Positions 1 to 8,342 of a stretch of 64,000 nucleotides of DNA are shown here, one piece after another. The stretch is from Streptosporangium sp. NBC_01495 (GTDB lineage: Bacteria; Actinomycetota; Actinomycetes; Streptosporangiales; Streptosporangiaceae), in contig NZ_CP109430.1 of assembly GCF_036250735.1 (NCBI RefSeq), positions 620,001 to 684,000 on the forward strand. Reading direction: 5' to 3'. A program made the translations under genes and the position numbers. The stretch's first letter is position 1. Each line of letters opens with the position of its first letter. The notes beneath the pieces are model-generated. The model was not told where the DNA came from. It did no database searches and worked only from the letters and a program-made list of their open reading frames with translations.

Positions 1-36
1 GGTCCCCGAGCCTAAGCCTCGGGGGGGATATGTCAT
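1..36 (+). mobile_element. IS200/IS605-type right-end hairpin (first copy)
   Basis: The first bases form a 7-bp stem (CCCCGAG at 4-10, CTCGGGG at 18-24) followed by GGATATGTCA. Actinobacterial IS605/IS1341-type elements end with a hairpin in the context GAATCC-stem-GGATGTCAA, which is also the 3' end of the TnpB omega RNA scaffold (from memory). The match suggests that an element lies mostly to the left of the window and ends here. It could also be an ordinary terminator, so confidence is limited. Confidence 0.4.
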
Positions 37-184
37 ATCGGCCGTTCGGCCGAACCGTTCCCGGGAGAACCGGTCCTTCAGCGGAGGCGGCGCCGGGAAC
101 CCGTCACCGATCCTTGAAAGGTCGAAGGGGGAAAGAGATGACCGTCATCGGGATCGTGCTACCGGATTCGTCCACAGTGCTCCG

Positions 185-403
185 ATGTTCACGCCGGAGG
201 TGAAGCGAATCCTCTCGCATGGCGGGACAGGCGCCGATTCGCCGCCACGGCGGATTGGTGCCTGGTACGTTGCTCGGGTCAGGTACCGCCGGGCGTGCGG
301 GAACGGAGTTCGTGAGGACTCGAAAGCCTGTGGAGACCCGATAAGACCATCTCGATGGCTCAGGTCGATGAAGCAGGAAGCCACAGAGGTGTCGCGCGAG
401 TGA
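185..403 (+). pseudogene. TnpB C-terminal remnant (IS200/IS605 family)
   Basis: A 72-codon frame ends in ACGDPIRPSR..., then SMKQEA and a short tail before a stop at 401-403. This matches the C-terminal signature of actinobacterial TnpB proteins as I remember it (an ACG-DVRP block followed by a KQEA block). The RuvC and zinc-finger parts are absent, and upstream of about residue 35 the frame has no TnpB character, so only the last 35 or so codons are a remnant. The downstream 411-446 hairpin is in the position expected for the element's right end. A nuclease is not expected to be made. Confidence 0.55.
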
Positions 404-407
404 CACG

Positions 408-446
408 GGCTGAATCCTCGGCATTTATGCCGAAGAGCACGTCAAG
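408..446 (+). mobile_element. IS200/IS605 right end / omega-RNA scaffold 3' end (second copy)
   Basis: GAATCC is followed by a perfect 7-bp stem (TCGGCAT 418-424, ATGCCGA 427-433) and then AGCACGTCAAG. This is the conserved layout of the right end of IS605-type elements and of the 3' end of the guide-RNA scaffold. It lies directly after the TnpB C-terminal remnant, the usual order. The element's end is only about 15 bp from the metB start codon, so any guide read-out would be the first bases of metB. Confidence 0.55.
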
Positions 447-461
447 AGTAGCGTTGGCCCC

Positions 462-1601
462 ATGAACCATGGATTCGAGACGTTGGCCATCCACGCAGGT
501 CAGGAGCCCGACCCCTACACCGGGGCCGTGGTGCCGCCGATCTACGCGGTGTCCACCTACAAGCAGGACGGCGTGGGCGGGTTGCGCGCCGGATACGAGT
601 ACAGCCGGTCGGCCAACCCGACCAGAAGAGCGCTGGAGGAGGCCATGGCCGCCGTCGAGGGCGGCAGCCGCGGCCTGGCCTTCGCCTCCGGCCTGGCGGC
701 CGAGGACACGGTGCTCCGCGCGATCTGCAAGCCGGGTGACCACGTGATCATCCCGAACGACGCCTACGGCGGCACCTACCGTCTGTTCGCGAAGGTCCAC
801 GAGCGCTGGGGGCTGCACTACGACCCGGTGCCGCTGGGCGACCTGACGGCGGTGCTGGCCGCCGTGACCCAGAAGACCAAGATGATCTGGGTGGAGACGC
901 CCACCAACCCGCTGCTCGGCATCGCGGACATCGCGGCCCTGGCCCAGATCGCGACCGAGTGCGGCGCGCTGCTGGTGGTGGACAACACCTTCGCCTCCCC
1001 GTACCTGCAGCAGCCGCTGGCACTGGGTGCGGACATCGTCGTGCACTCCACCACCAAGTACGTGGGCGGCCACTCCGACGTGGTCGGCGGCGCGCTCGTC
1101 GCGCGGGACGCCGGAGTGGGCGAGGAGCTCGCCTACCACCAGAACGCGATGGGCGCGGTGGCCGGGCCGTTCGACGCCTGGCTGACACTGCGCGGCCTCA
1201 AGACGCTCGGGGTGCGGATGGACCGCCACTGCGAGAACGCCGAGCGGGTGGTGGACCTGCTGCTCGCCCATCCGCGGGTGACCTCGGTGCTCTATCCGGG
1301 CCTGGCCGACCACCCGGGCCACGAGGTGGCGGCCAAGCAGATGAGGCGTTTCGGGGGGATGGTCTCCTTCCGGATGGCCGGAGGGGAGGCCGAGGCCGTC
1401 GAGCTGTGCAACAGGACCAAGCTGTTCACCCTGGGCGAGTCGCTCGGCGGCGTGGAGTCGCTGATCGAGCACCCCGGCCGGATGACCCACGCCTCCGTGG
1501 CGGGCTCGCCGCTGGAGGTTCCCGGCGACCTGGTACGCCTGTCGGTCGGCATCGAGTCGATCGACGACCTGCTGGCCGACCTCACCCAGGCGCTGGGGTA
1601 G
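462..1601 (+). CDS. metB: Cystathionine gamma-synthase/lyase family protein
   Basis: This 379-residue PLP enzyme of the Cys/Met metabolism family joins O-acyl-homoserine and cysteine to cystathionine, or cleaves cystathionine; the sequence alone does not separate the two. Visible marks are an N-terminal NHGFETLAIHAGQ, the substrate loop YSRSANPTR, the DNTFASPYLQ segment, and the PLP-binding lysine in STTKYVGGHSD at K199. The C-terminal SLGGVESLIEHP motif is typical of the family. Length is normal. There is no convincing ribosome-binding site. The start follows an IS605-type right end by 15 bp, so the native promoter may have been displaced. Synthase function (metB) is favoured because actinobacterial orthologues are usually so named. 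Confidence 0.93.
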   Translation: MNHGFETLAIHAGQEPDPYTGAVVPPIYAVSTYKQDGVGGLRAGYEYSRSANPTRRALEEAMAAVEGGSRGLAFASGLAAEDTVLRAICKPGDHVIIPNDAYGGTYRLFAKVHERWGLHYDPVPLGDLTAVLAAVTQKTKMIWVETPTNPLLGIADIAALAQIATECGALLVVDNTFASPYLQQPLALGADIVVHSTTKYVGGHSDVVGGALVARDAGVGEELAYHQNAMGAVAGPFDAWLTLRGLKTLGVRMDRHCENAERVVDLLLAHPRVTSVLYPGLADHPGHEVAAKQMRRFGGMVSFRMAGGEAEAVELCNRTKLFTLGESLGGVESLIEHPGRMTHASVAGSPLEVPGDLVRLSVGIESIDDLLADLTQALG

Positions 1602-1790
1602 GAGCGGGCACAGGGAGGCGCGGGGAGGCGCGGGGAGGGGAACGCGGGCTCCGGGCGGGCCGTCCGAGCGTGTCCGGGCCGTCATGGGCGTGTCCGGGCC
1701 GCCGTGGGTTCAGACGGGCCGCGTCGGGTTCGGCCGGGTGCGATGGGTTCACGCGGGGCACGACGGAGTCAGGCCGGGCCGCCGGGCGGC

Positions 1791-2216
1791 TCAGGTCGGG
1801 TTGCCCCAGACCATCAGCGCCAGGATGACCACCCAGATCAGCACGATCACGCCGGAGAGCGCGGCGATCCGGCCGACCTGCACCTTGGCGTCGTCGTCCG
1901 GGCTCTCGCTGGTGAGAACCCGGATGGCGGTGCTCTGGTCCCGGTCCACCATGACCAGCAGCACCGCCGCGACGATGAAAAGCGTCATGGATACCGACAG
2001 ATACGGCTTTCCGAGGAATTCGCGGCCCAGCAACAGCCCGAACAGGAAGACCCCGACGGACGCGAAACCATAGATGCGCGTGGTCTTGTGCAGATAGCGC
2101 AGGACGTCGACGTTCTTGGCGCGGATGAATCTGGGAGTGGACATCGTGGCGGCGGTGATCGGCCCCAGGGCGAAGATCGCAAAACCGATGTGCAGCCAGA
2201 GCAGCAGGTCTGTCAT
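1791..2216 (-). CDS. DUF2269-like integral membrane protein
   Basis: A 141-residue protein with four hydrophobic segments (about residues 3-25, 45-65, 72-92 and 115-137) and the loop TPRFIRAKN between helices 1 and 2. The size and four-helix layout resemble the DUF2269 family of predicted membrane proteins. No enzymatic motif is visible and function is unknown. It is convergent with metB; the gap of about 190 bp is GC-rich and partly repetitive (GCGTGTCCGGGCCG occurs twice). It starts at ATG 2216. Confidence 0.75.
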   Translation of the reverse strand: MTDLLLWLHIGFAIFALGPITAATMSTPRFIRAKNVDVLRYLHKTTRIYGFASVGVFLFGLLLGREFLGKPYLSVSMTLFIVAAVLLVMVDRDQSTAIRVLTSESPDDDAKVQVGRIAALSGVIVLIWVVILALMVWGNPT

Positions 2217-2267
2217 GCGCCAGACATTAGTATCCGATGATCTCGTCTGGGTACGGCTCGCGCGGTG

Positions 2268-2537
2268 TCACTCGCCGGCGGGGTCTTCCTTAATGATCGT
2301 TTGAAGGACATTCCGGCACAGCGGGCAGGCGTGCTCCGGATCCTTCGCTTTCCTGCAGGTGCTGTGGTCGACCTTCAGCCCGAGCAGCCTGCGCGTTCTC
2401 GCGGTGGCCCTGCCGGGCGCGTCACCGGTGATCGTGAAACGCCCGTCCTCGACGTGAATGCTGATCACGACGGCCACAAGGACGATCAGAAAGCCCGCGA
2501 CGACGATCGCGCCGACTGTCGTGGCCATTATCCACAT
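2268..2537 (-). CDS. Small membrane protein with Cys-rich tail
   Basis: An 89-residue protein with one N-terminal membrane helix (about residues 5-28) and a cytosolic or external tail. The tail carries CRKAKDPEHACPLC, three cysteines spaced like half of a zinc ribbon. I chose ATG 2537 because GGAGGG lies 6 bases upstream; a longer frame to a TTG at 2591 has no visible ribosome-binding site. It follows a 35-residue membrane peptide gene on the same strand. Function is unknown. Confidence 0.6.
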   Translation of the reverse strand: MWIMATTVGAIVVAGFLIVLVAVVISIHVEDGRFTITGDAPGRATARTRRLLGLKVDHSTCRKAKDPEHACPLCRNVLQTIIKEDPAGE

Positions 2538-2603
2538 GGGGCCCTCCGGGGCGTGGGGAACAAGCATTTCCCGGATGTCGCCGCCGTTCAAGACAGGGTC
2601 GGC

Positions 2604-2711
2604 TCACTCGCCTTCGACGGTGTCGTGCCTGTCGCGGGTGTGCGGCATCATGCACAACTCGAAACAGACGCAGACGATGAGCATCAGCGCCACGAGAATT
2701 CCCGCGAGCAT
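2604..2711 (-). CDS. 35-residue membrane peptide
   Basis: A short frame starts at ATG 2711 with AGAGGAAG about 7 bases upstream. It encodes one hydrophobic helix (LAGILVALMLIVCVCFEL), then a polar tail HTRDRHDTVEGE. It is read in the same direction as the 89-residue membrane protein that starts 66 bases downstream, so the two may be co-transcribed. The hydrophobic segment with four cysteines and the good ribosome-binding site support a real gene. Its shortness and lack of recognised relatives keep confidence moderate. Confidence 0.45.
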   Translation of the reverse strand: MLAGILVALMLIVCVCFELCMMPHTRDRHDTVEGE

Positions 2712-2991
2712 CGGGCTCACTTCCTCTCCCTCCGGGAACGTGTTTTTCCTTTACTGGGTAGACGGGTCTTGTTTCAACACGGTTGTTACGGAGGGGTCAC
2801 GGTTTGGGCAAGGGGTGATATCGACCGTACGAGATTGTCGATCTTCGCATTCCGCTCAGAGCACGCCCGGGAGGTTAGTAGGATCGTGGGCGAGCTCGTT
2901 CCCGTGTGATGAGACCGGCGGCGGTGAAGCCGTGGTCGTGCCGGGTGGGCGTTCCATCGAACAGAGTAAGACGGCACAAGGGAGTGCCCCC

Positions 2992-3414
2992 GTGGGTGTC
3001 AAACATGTTGAGCCGTATACCGAGGAGTGGCGGGACCAGCCGTGCCACTACGTCGGCCTCGTCGTCGGGGCGCTGGGTGACCAGGTCGAGAGCTGGTGGC
3101 AGGGCCCCTGCGACCCGCGCACCGTCACCATCCGCCTGACCGGCGGTGACGCGCTCGTCTGGGACGAGGAGAGCGGCTGGCGCCGTGGCCGCTACGCGAG
3201 CGGCGACCCCGCCACCCCCACGGTCCTCACCGACGACCGCTATCTGGGCGGCGGCCTCCTGCCCTCTCCGGAGCGGGTCCCCTCCGCGATCGCCGACGCC
3301 CGCGCGGGCGTCGGCAACAGCACGGCGTGGCGGCCCTGCTACCGCTCCTACCGCCACTATCGCGACGGCTTCGATCTGGCGCTCGACGGCTACGTCGCCT
3401 ACGCCGGCGCCTGA
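2992..3414 (+). CDS. Hypothetical protein, DUF6292-like
   Basis: A 140-residue soluble protein starting at GTG 2992, with GGGAG 8 bases upstream. It contains a YVGLVVGALGDQVESWW helix, a DPRTVTIRL strand and LVWDEESGWRRG, the pattern I associate with actinobacterial DUF6292 proteins (family name from memory, not searched). Such proteins often sit near regulatory genes, but no role is established. There are no signal peptide, membrane helix or catalytic motifs. It is convergent with the VWA gene downstream, ending 21 bp from that gene's stop. Confidence 0.7.
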   Translation: MGVKHVEPYTEEWRDQPCHYVGLVVGALGDQVESWWQGPCDPRTVTIRLTGGDALVWDEESGWRRGRYASGDPATPTVLTDDRYLGGGLLPSPERVPSAIADARAGVGNSTAWRPCYRSYRHYRDGFDLALDGYVAYAGA

Positions 3415-3435
3415 GGCCCGTACGGGGGCTCAGAC

Positions 3436-5382
3436 TCAGCGGGTGCGGCGGGCCCGCAGGAAGTCGCTCACGACGTACTCTCCCAGGCGGTCGGCGCCGG
3501 GAGAGAAGACCCGGCCGCCGTTGCGCCGCCCGACCTCGTTCACGAACTCCTTCAGGCGCTCATCGTCGGCCAGCATGAAGACGTTGAGCGTCGCCCTGCG
3601 CCGGGTCATCTTGTCGACCTCGGCGAGGGTCAGTTCCAGCGTCTCCTGGGTCGGCGGCCACTCGAAGGCCGCCGAGCCGTTGCGCCGCAGGTGGGCGGTG
3701 GGCTCACCGTCGGTGACCACGAGCACGACCGGCTCGAAGTCGGGGTGGCGGTCCAGGTGGCGTCCGGCGATCAGCAGGGCGTGGTGCAGGTTCGTCCCCT
3801 GGACCATGTCCCACTCCAGGCCCGCCAGCTCGTCGGGCTGCAGCACCCGGGCGTAGTTGGAGAAGCCGATGATCTGCACCGAGTCCTGGGGGAACTTCGA
3901 GGCCACCAGAGCCTGCAGCGCCATCGCCGTCTGCTTGGCGGCGGCCCAGGTGCCGCGCAGCGCCATCGAGTAGGAGAGGTCGACCAGCAGGCACACCGCG
4001 GCCGCCGTGCGCCGCTCGGTCTCGGCCACCTCGAAGTCGTCGACGGACAGGGTCACCGCGCCGCCGATCCCGGCGCGCCGGACCCCGTTGATCACCGTAC
4101 GGACCACGTCGATCGGCTGCTCGTCGCCGAACCGCCAGGGCCGTGAGGAGCCGGTGAGCTCACCGGCCGAGCCCGCGTCCACCTGGTCGTGGTCGCCGCG
4201 GCGCCCGCTCTCCAGGGAGGCGAAGACGCGGCGCAGCGCGGTCTCCCCCAGGCGCCGTACGGCCTTGGGGGTGAGCTCCAGCTTGCCGCGCCGGCGGAGG
4301 AGGTAGCCCTGCTGTTCCAGCTCGCGCTCGACCTGCTTGAGCGCCTCCAGGTCGTCGACGGCCGACCGGCCCAGGGCGCGCCGGATCGCCGCCTCGTCGA
4401 TGTCGTCCATCCGGGCGCCGGGGTAGTCCTGGCGGAGCGCGGCCTCCAGCTGGGTCAGGTCGGCGAGCTCGTCCAGGGCGCCCACGGCGTCGGACATCCC
4501 CATCGGCTCATCGCCGCTCAGTCGCTCCGGGGTGTTCCAGGCCAGGTCGGGGCGGCGGGCGTAGAGGGACTCGCCCAGGCGGCGCATCTGCTCGTCCAGC
4601 CCGGCCTGCCGGAGGGTCTGCTCGATCAGCTGGTCGAGCTCCTCACGCTGGGCCGGGGTCAGGGAGGCCAGCAGGCGCTGGGTGGCCGCGGCCCGCCGGG
4701 CCAGGGTGTCGACCAGCTCCTCCAGGTTCCGCGGCGACTCCGGGAACATGTCCCCATATTTCGACATGAACTGCTCGAAGTCGGCCTGGGTGTGCTCACC
4801 CCGGGAATCCCGGTCGAGCATGTCGTTCAGATCGGACATCATCTCCCTGACCCGCTCCATGGCGGCCGGGTCGGGGTTGGCCAGAGACTGCCGCATGCCG
4901 CGGAACTGGCTGTCGAGCACCTCCCTGCGCAGCAGGTCGCGCAGCTCCTCGAAGGTCCGCTGGGCGGCGGCCGAGCGCCACTGATAGGTGCCCAGCTCCC
5001 GGATGGCGCTCGCGGTGTCGTCGGGGAGGGCGGCCAGCTCCGCCTCGCGCAGCCTGGCCTCGTCTGAGGGGTCGGGGAACAGCTCGGCCCGCTCCTGGCC
5101 GATCGCCTTGTCCAGCAGCGCCCTGGCCCGCTCCAGCGTGCCGTCGAGACGGCCGCGCTCGCGCACCTCGCGGCGGCGCCGCCGCACCTCGCGGAGAAGA
5201 TCCTCAAGGCCACGACGGTCCCGCGCGCCCGGCAGGCCCTCCTTGAGCAGGTCGCGCAGGGCGTGCGCGGGATTGGAGCCGGACAGGATCGCGTCGCCCA
5301 TCCGGTCCAGCGCCGAACGGACGTCGTACGGCGGGGCGAGCGGGTCGGGCCCGTCCCGGTATTCGCCATAGCGATAGCTCAT
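3436..5382 (-). CDS. VWA-domain protein paired with MoxR ATPase
   Basis: A 648-residue protein with a long, charged, helical N-terminal two-thirds and a C-terminal von Willebrand A domain. The MIDAS motif DLSYS is near residue 466 and VTDGEPT near 556. In family knowledge, MoxR/VWA pairs act as metal-dependent chaperones or insertases that remodel partner proteins. The MoxR-type ATPase gene ends 9 bp upstream of this start on the same strand, so they form one operon. The layout resembles magnesium-chelatase ChlI/ChlD pairs, but no chlorophyll or cobalamin genes are nearby. The client is unknown. Confidence 0.85.
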   Translation of the reverse strand: MSYRYGEYRDGPDPLAPPYDVRSALDRMGDAILSGSNPAHALRDLLKEGLPGARDRRGLEDLLREVRRRRREVRERGRLDGTLERARALLDKAIGQERAELFPDPSDEARLREAELAALPDDTASAIRELGTYQWRSAAAQRTFEELRDLLRREVLDSQFRGMRQSLANPDPAAMERVREMMSDLNDMLDRDSRGEHTQADFEQFMSKYGDMFPESPRNLEELVDTLARRAAATQRLLASLTPAQREELDQLIEQTLRQAGLDEQMRRLGESLYARRPDLAWNTPERLSGDEPMGMSDAVGALDELADLTQLEAALRQDYPGARMDDIDEAAIRRALGRSAVDDLEALKQVERELEQQGYLLRRRGKLELTPKAVRRLGETALRRVFASLESGRRGDHDQVDAGSAGELTGSSRPWRFGDEQPIDVVRTVINGVRRAGIGGAVTLSVDDFEVAETERRTAAAVCLLVDLSYSMALRGTWAAAKQTAMALQALVASKFPQDSVQIIGFSNYARVLQPDELAGLEWDMVQGTNLHHALLIAGRHLDRHPDFEPVVLVVTDGEPTAHLRRNGSAAFEWPPTQETLELTLAEVDKMTRRRATLNVFMLADDERLKEFVNEVGRRNGGRVFSPGADRLGEYVVSDFLRARRTR

Positions 5383-5391
5383 GCAGACACC

Positions 5392-6789
5392 TCAGGTGCG
5401 GTAAACCGTCGTGCCGTCCACCTCGTCCTTGGACAGCCGGCGCAGGAGGTAAAGGCCCTCCATGGCGAATTCCAGCGCGGCGGCGGCGTGCCCGGGGGAC
5501 TCGTCGCCGATGCCGAGCTGGGACATGATCCTTGCCAGCCCCGGAACGGGGCCGATCCTGCGCAGCAGCTCGGCCGCGGGGACCGCCACCCCCGACTCGA
5601 CCTGGACGCCCTCGGAGAACCTCTCCAGCAGCGGGTTCAGGTCGGTGCCGCCGATCGTGCCGCGGAACGTCTCGGCCACCGCCCTGCGCAGCAGGTGCGA
5701 GAGTACCTCGGTCTCCCGGCCCTCCTCGCTGACCTCGAACTCCACCTTGCCGCGCAGCGTGTGCACGATTCCCGGCAGGTCGGCGACCCTGGCCACCGCG
5801 TGGTCCTCGCCGGTCAGCGCCGCCCGCCGTACGGCGGAGGCCGCCGCGGTCTCGGCGGCGGCGATGGAGAAGCGGGCCGAGACGCCCGAGCGCGCGTCCA
5901 CCGCGGTGGACTCGCGGACCAGCCGGGTGAAGCGGGCGATCACCTCGATCAGGTGGTCGGGCAGGTCGGCGCCCACCTGGTCGAGCGCGGCCTCCTGACG
6001 GATCAGGACCAGCTCGGTCTCGATCGACAGCGGGTAGTGGGTGCGGATCTCGGCGCCGAAGCGGTCCTTCAGCGGGGTGATGATCCGGCCGCGGTTGGTG
6101 TAGTCCTCGGGGTTGGCGCTGGCGATCAGCAGGATGTCCAGGGGCAGGCGCAGGTTGTAACCCCTGACCTGGATGTCGCGCTCCTCCAGCACGTTGAGCA
6201 GCGAGACCTGGATGCGCTCGGCCAGGTCGGGCAGCTCGTTGACGGAGAACACCCCGCGGTTGCTCCTGGGGACCAGGCCGTAGTGGACGGTCTCCGGGTC
6301 GCCGAGCGTGCGCCCCTCGGCGATCTTGATCGGGTCGATGTCGCCGATCAGGTCGCCGACGGAGGTGTCGGGGGTGGCGAGCTTCTCGCCGTACCGCTCG
6401 TCCCGGTGCTTCCAGGAGATCGGCAGCTCCTCGCCCGCCTCGCCGGCCAGGCGGCGGCAGCGGACGCACGAGGGTTCGTAGGGATGGTCGTTGATCTCAC
6501 AGCCCTCGACGACGGGGGTCCACTCGTCGAGGAGCCCGGTCACGGTGCGGATCAGCCGGGTCTTGCCCTGACCCCGCTCACCGAGCAGGACCAGGTCGTG
6601 CCCGGCGAGCAGCGCTCGCTCCAGGTATGGCAGGACGGTGTCGTCGAAGCCCACGATGCCGGGGAACCGCGGCTCCCCCGCCCGCAGGCGGGTCAGGAGA
6701 TTCTCACGGATCTCGGCCTTTACCGTACGGTGAATATGGCCGCTCGCGCGAAGCTCGCGCAGAGTACGTGGCTCTGGGATTTGAGGCAC
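5392..6789 (-). CDS. MoxR/ChlI-type AAA+ ATPase
   Basis: A 465-residue AAA+ protein. Walker A is GERGQGKTR near residue 72. A ChlI-like GVFSVNELPDLAERIQVSLL block follows near residue 185, with the sensor segment LLIASANPEDY. A Cys pair in CVRCRRL near residue 110 is unusual and could bind zinc or be redox sensitive. It probably works with the VWA protein encoded 9 bp downstream to remodel or load a client complex. The divergent FIST gene starts 340 bp away. The start at 6789 has no strong ribosome-binding site, so it may be slightly downstream. Confidence 0.88.
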   Translation of the reverse strand: MPQIPEPRTLRELRASGHIHRTVKAEIRENLLTRLRAGEPRFPGIVGFDDTVLPYLERALLAGHDLVLLGERGQGKTRLIRTVTGLLDEWTPVVEGCEINDHPYEPSCVRCRRLAGEAGEELPISWKHRDERYGEKLATPDTSVGDLIGDIDPIKIAEGRTLGDPETVHYGLVPRSNRGVFSVNELPDLAERIQVSLLNVLEERDIQVRGYNLRLPLDILLIASANPEDYTNRGRIITPLKDRFGAEIRTHYPLSIETELVLIRQEAALDQVGADLPDHLIEVIARFTRLVRESTAVDARSGVSARFSIAAAETAAASAVRRAALTGEDHAVARVADLPGIVHTLRGKVEFEVSEEGRETEVLSHLLRRAVAETFRGTIGGTDLNPLLERFSEGVQVESGVAVPAAELLRRIGPVPGLARIMSQLGIGDESPGHAAAALEFAMEGLYLLRRLSKDEVDGTTVYRT

Positions 6790-7129
6790 GGGGTCGAGCC
6801 TACGTCCACAACGCCCGATCCGGCACTCTCATCCCTCTTTCGGATCTTGACTATTGCGGGCGGTCAACACGAGTGCTTGTCTCGGCAGTGGGGAGAATCG
6901 CTCCAAGACAAGGCATCGGGCGGCTCCCGGATCGGGGAGCCGGGGCGATCTCGGAAGGGGCCGCCACGTGGGATCTCCGGCGCCCGCGGTTTCGCGGCGC
7001 TGACGGGCCTCACGGCCTCGGTTCACGGCAGTTCACGGCAGTTCACGACAGACTTCAGGGCTTCAGGGCGAGCTTCGGACGCTCCCCGGCGAGCCACCGG
7101 GCAAGGGACAAGAAGGAGAGGCGAGACGA
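6790..7129. other. Divergent intergenic region, 340 bp
   Basis: Lies between the MoxR ATPase (leftward) and the FIST protein (rightward) and should hold both promoters. TTGACT at about 6848 could be a -35 element. The ten-base unit GTTCACGGCA is repeated almost three times at about 7020-7049. A small hairpin, CGGGCGGCTCCCG-type, lies near 6921-6940. No gene of convincing composition was found here. Confidence 0.5.
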
Positions 7130-8320
7130 GTGGCGCTGATGACGAGCCGTTTCGCCGACGGCCTCGCGGTGGGGTCCGATCTGGTCTCCGCGGCCGAGGC
7201 CGCGGTGCGCCAAGCCCTGTCCGGCCTGTCCGGACCGGCCGACCTGCTCTGCTTCTTCATCTGCGGGGACGATCCCGACGACGTCTCCCGCGCCGGGCTG
7301 CGCGCGATGAGCATGGCCCCCGGCGCCGCCGTCGTCGGGTGCAGCGCCACCGGGGTCATCGGCGACGGGCAGGGGGTCGAGGTCACCCCCGCGGTGAGCG
7401 CCTGGGCCGCCTCCCTCGGCGGGGCCCGGCTGACGACCTTCGCGCTCGACACGCTGAGGACCGGCGACCGCTTCGTCGTGGTCGGCCTGCCCGACCGCGC
7501 CCCCGACGACCACGCGGCCATCCTGCTCGCCGACCCCTACAGCTTCCCCACCGACGGCTTCGTCGAGCGCTCCGAGGAGGTCATGGGGAACCTTCCCCTG
7601 ATCGGCGGCCTGGCCAACGCGATCCAGGGCCGCGGCGCGGTCCGGCTGTTCGTCAACGGGGAGATCCACACCGAGGGAGCCGTCGGGGTGCTGCTCAGCG
7701 GTGCCCTCAACGTCAGCACCGTGGTCAGCCAGGGCTGCCGCCCGATCGGCCCGACGATGGCCGTCACCTCCGTCGAGGACAACCTCCTGCTCGAACTCGC
7801 CGGGCAGCCCGCCCTGGCGCGGCTGGAGGAGATCGTCAGCGCCCTGGACGAGGACGACCGCGACCTGGTCGCCTCGGGCCTGCAGATCGGCATCGCCATG
7901 GACGAGTACGCCGAGAAGCACGAGCGCGGCGACTTCCTGATCCGGGGCGTACTCGGCATCGACCCAGAGCGGGAGGCCGTGGCCATCGGCGACGTCGTCG
8001 AGATCGGCCGCACCGTCCGCTTCCAGGTCCGCGACGCCGCCACCGCCGACGAGGACCTGTACGAACTGCTGGACGCGCACCGCGAGGAGTTCGGCCGGGT
8101 GGACGGCGCCCTGCTGTTCTCCTGCAACGGCCGGGGCTCGGCCATGTTCGGCAGCGCCGACCACGACGCCGTCGCCGTCCGCGAGACCCTGGGCCCCATC
8201 GGGGTGGCCGGGTTCTTCGCCGCCGGAGAGGTGGGCCCGGTGGGCGGCCACAACCACGTCCACGGCTTCACCGCCTCGGTCCTGGTCTTCTCCTCACGCG
8301 CTCCGGCCGACGGCTCGTGA
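7130..8320 (+). CDS. FIST signal-transduction domain protein
   Basis: A 396-residue cytosolic protein containing FIST N and FIST C domains, proposed small-ligand sensors, possibly for amino acids. The N half has the AVVGCSATGVIGDG glycine-rich strand-loop near residue 65 and LADPYSFPTDGF near residue 135. The C half has LFSCNGRGSAMFG near residue 330 and GFFAAGEVGPVGG near residue 365, hallmarks of FIST C. No kinase, cyclase or DNA-binding domain is fused, so it probably signals through a partner. The start is GTG 7130, with AAGGAGAGG 9 bases upstream. Confidence 0.9.
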   Translation: MALMTSRFADGLAVGSDLVSAAEAAVRQALSGLSGPADLLCFFICGDDPDDVSRAGLRAMSMAPGAAVVGCSATGVIGDGQGVEVTPAVSAWAASLGGARLTTFALDTLRTGDRFVVVGLPDRAPDDHAAILLADPYSFPTDGFVERSEEVMGNLPLIGGLANAIQGRGAVRLFVNGEIHTEGAVGVLLSGALNVSTVVSQGCRPIGPTMAVTSVEDNLLLELAGQPALARLEEIVSALDEDDRDLVASGLQIGIAMDEYAEKHERGDFLIRGVLGIDPEREAVAIGDVVEIGRTVRFQVRDAATADEDLYELLDAHREEFGRVDGALLFSCNGRGSAMFGSADHDAVAVRETLGPIGVAGFFAAGEVGPVGGHNHVHGFTASVLVFSSRAPADGS

Positions 8321-8342
8321 CGACTGCGGAGACCAGTGGCGT

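Noticed and set aside
360-1685. Long frame antisense to metB
   Set aside because: It reads as His/Arg/Gly/Val-rich shadow; metB on the other strand has clear family motifs.
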